From: Stictocephala bisonia
Taxonomy: Eukaryota > Arthropoda > Insecta > Hemiptera > Membracidae
DNA length: 64,000 nt
Assembly (NCBI GenBank): GCA_035578905.1
Contig: JAQJVL010000030.1
Location: 4,032,267 to 4,096,266, forward strand
Reading direction: 5' to 3'
Shown in pieces: positions 63,337 to 64,000 of this stretch. The notes below the pieces were generated by a model that did no database searches, was not told the DNA's origin, and was given only the letters and a program-made list of their open reading frames with translations. The position numbers and the translations under genes were made by a program. Each line of letters begins with the position of its first letter. The first letter of the stretch is position 1.

Positions 63337-63612
63337 ACTAGCGCACCCGCCTCCAGTCCCCCGCGGCCCTCCTCTCCCGCTGCCACAGCAGGCTCGCCAC
63401 CCCCAGGTCGTTGCTGTGACACCGGCCGACCCCTACTCAACCCCTTGACCGGCCAAACCATCTGCTCCTGCCAGTACGATCTCTTCAGCTACCAGAGGCT
63501 CGCTGGGGCCCCTGCCTTGCCAGCCCTTTCCTACGGCCCGCCCTACCCGGAGGGCATGGCTGCATACTTCCCTGCACTGGGCGCTGAGCAGTCGCCCTTC
63601 TACACCTCAGCT
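63337..63612 (+). CDS. mirr: Iroquois-class homeobox gene, conserved N-terminal exon (mirror-like)
   Basis: This 92-codon exon, phase 0 at both ends, begins TSAPASSPPRP after TTGCAG and ends QSPFYTSA before GTGAGT. It encodes a Ser/Pro-rich lead (residues 1-23), then RCCDTGRPLLNPLTGQTIC, SCQYDLFSYQRLAG, YPEGMAAYFPALG and AEQSPFYT. Iroquois transcription factors carry this Cys-containing block upstream of their TALE homeodomain. Among Drosophila members, the direct run from CQYD to YQRL and the PEGM.AY segment fit mirror rather than araucan or caupolican (from memory). These proteins are nuclear regulators that pattern eye, notum and follicle cells. The homeodomain exon lies outside the window. 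The read-through frame past 63612 is intronic. Confidence 0.9.
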
Positions 63613-63941
63613 GTGAGTCTTACTATTAGTTGTACTAATAGTTTCTTCTTAAGATGGTTAGTGATGAAGTTTTGTGTGTTAAAAAGATATGAAGGGTTGA
63701 ATCCCTGCATACAGGAACGAGGAAGTGTGAATTCAACATTGTTATATTTACGTTGTCATAAATTTACAGTAAAGAACTAGTCGTAAAATAAGTTAAAGTG
63801 TGTGAATATAGATCATAGAACCAAATACCTATTATTGACCTTAGACGGTTTGAAAACACTCAACCCTTTTATATACATAAGATATGCAATCCTACACGCT
63901 TCAATAGAAGAAAATTTACAGAACTGACATCTAAACACTTG
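63613..63941. other. Start of the next intron
   Basis: It begins with a consensus GTGAGT donor. AT-rich after the exon, with no further coding signal. Confidence 0.7.
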
Positions 63942-64000
63942 CGGCGGCACTGGTGGCGCAGTGCTGTAACTCAGCCACTTGGGGACAAAGTGTTGAGGAG
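63942..64000 (+). repeat. Dispersed repeat family S, cut by the window end
   Basis: CGGCGGCACTGGTGGCGCAG and CACTTGGGGACAAAGTGTTGAGGAG match 39138-39196 closely in the same orientation, including the A-box-like TGGCGCAGTGC. The rest is beyond the window. Confidence 0.75.

Noticed and set aside
63613..63780. Continuation of the Iroquois coding frame past 63612
   Set aside because: A consensus GTGAGT donor lies there and the downstream reading loses all Iroquois similarity.

Overview
The window looks like AT-rich animal nuclear DNA, almost certainly from an arthropod and most probably an insect. It carries one recognisable gene: the 5' part of an Iroquois-class homeobox gene. Its closest resemblance is to Drosophila mirror (mirr), transcribed on the + strand. 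The best evidence is a 92-codon exon at 63337-63612 with the conserved Iroquois N-terminal block (RCCDTGRP..., GQTICSCQYD, SYQRLAG, PEGMAAY, AEQSPFYT). It has a branch-point-like sequence and an AG acceptor on the left and a GTGAGT donor on the right. A 13-codon first coding exon is proposed at 22044-22082, at the end of a CpG- and GC-rich block (about 20640-22082) that should hold the promoter and 5' UTR. If so, intron 1 is about 41.25 kb. The homeodomain and the rest of the protein lie beyond the right edge. The order within Insecta cannot be fixed from this sequence.

Layout. From 1 to about 20.6 kb is upstream DNA: AT-rich sequence, two 38-bp minisatellites (1.2-1.5 and 3.2-4.9 kb), a TTAA-flanked transposable element inserted inside an older dispersed repeat (7.5-9.0 kb), a reverse transcriptase fragment (9.7 kb), a 730-bp (TC)n tract (13.5-14.2 kb) and a (CG)n(TG)n tract (14.9-15.1 kb). 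From 20.6 to 22.1 kb is the promoter/5' UTR, with short upstream ORFs, one of them an ATG-stop one base before the proposed start codon. From 22.1 to 63.3 kb is intron 1. It is AT-rich with islands of balanced base composition (about 34.6-35.2, 40.8-41.1, 49.4-49.8, 53.7-54.4, 57.8-58.3, 59.2-59.5, 60.4-60.9 and 62.0-62.5 kb) that are candidate enhancers. Between them lie transposon remnants: a piggyBac-type element with a broken transposase tail, a second TTAA element, a TA-flanked MITE, LINE fragments, a tRNA-derived SINE and other dispersed repeats, plus several minisatellites.

None of the other open frames inspected looks like a real gene. Most lie in simple repeats, GC islands or decayed transposons. 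The main novelties are regulatory or structural: the start-stop uORF overlapping a splice-donor-like sequence, a marked excess of GGCCTA words confined to about 16-32 kb, the nested TTAA insertion with its empty site readable from sister copies, a hammerhead-like motif present twice, a GATA-site cluster and a symmetric homeodomain-site cluster in the giant intron. All similarity statements come from reading by eye; no database search was possible.
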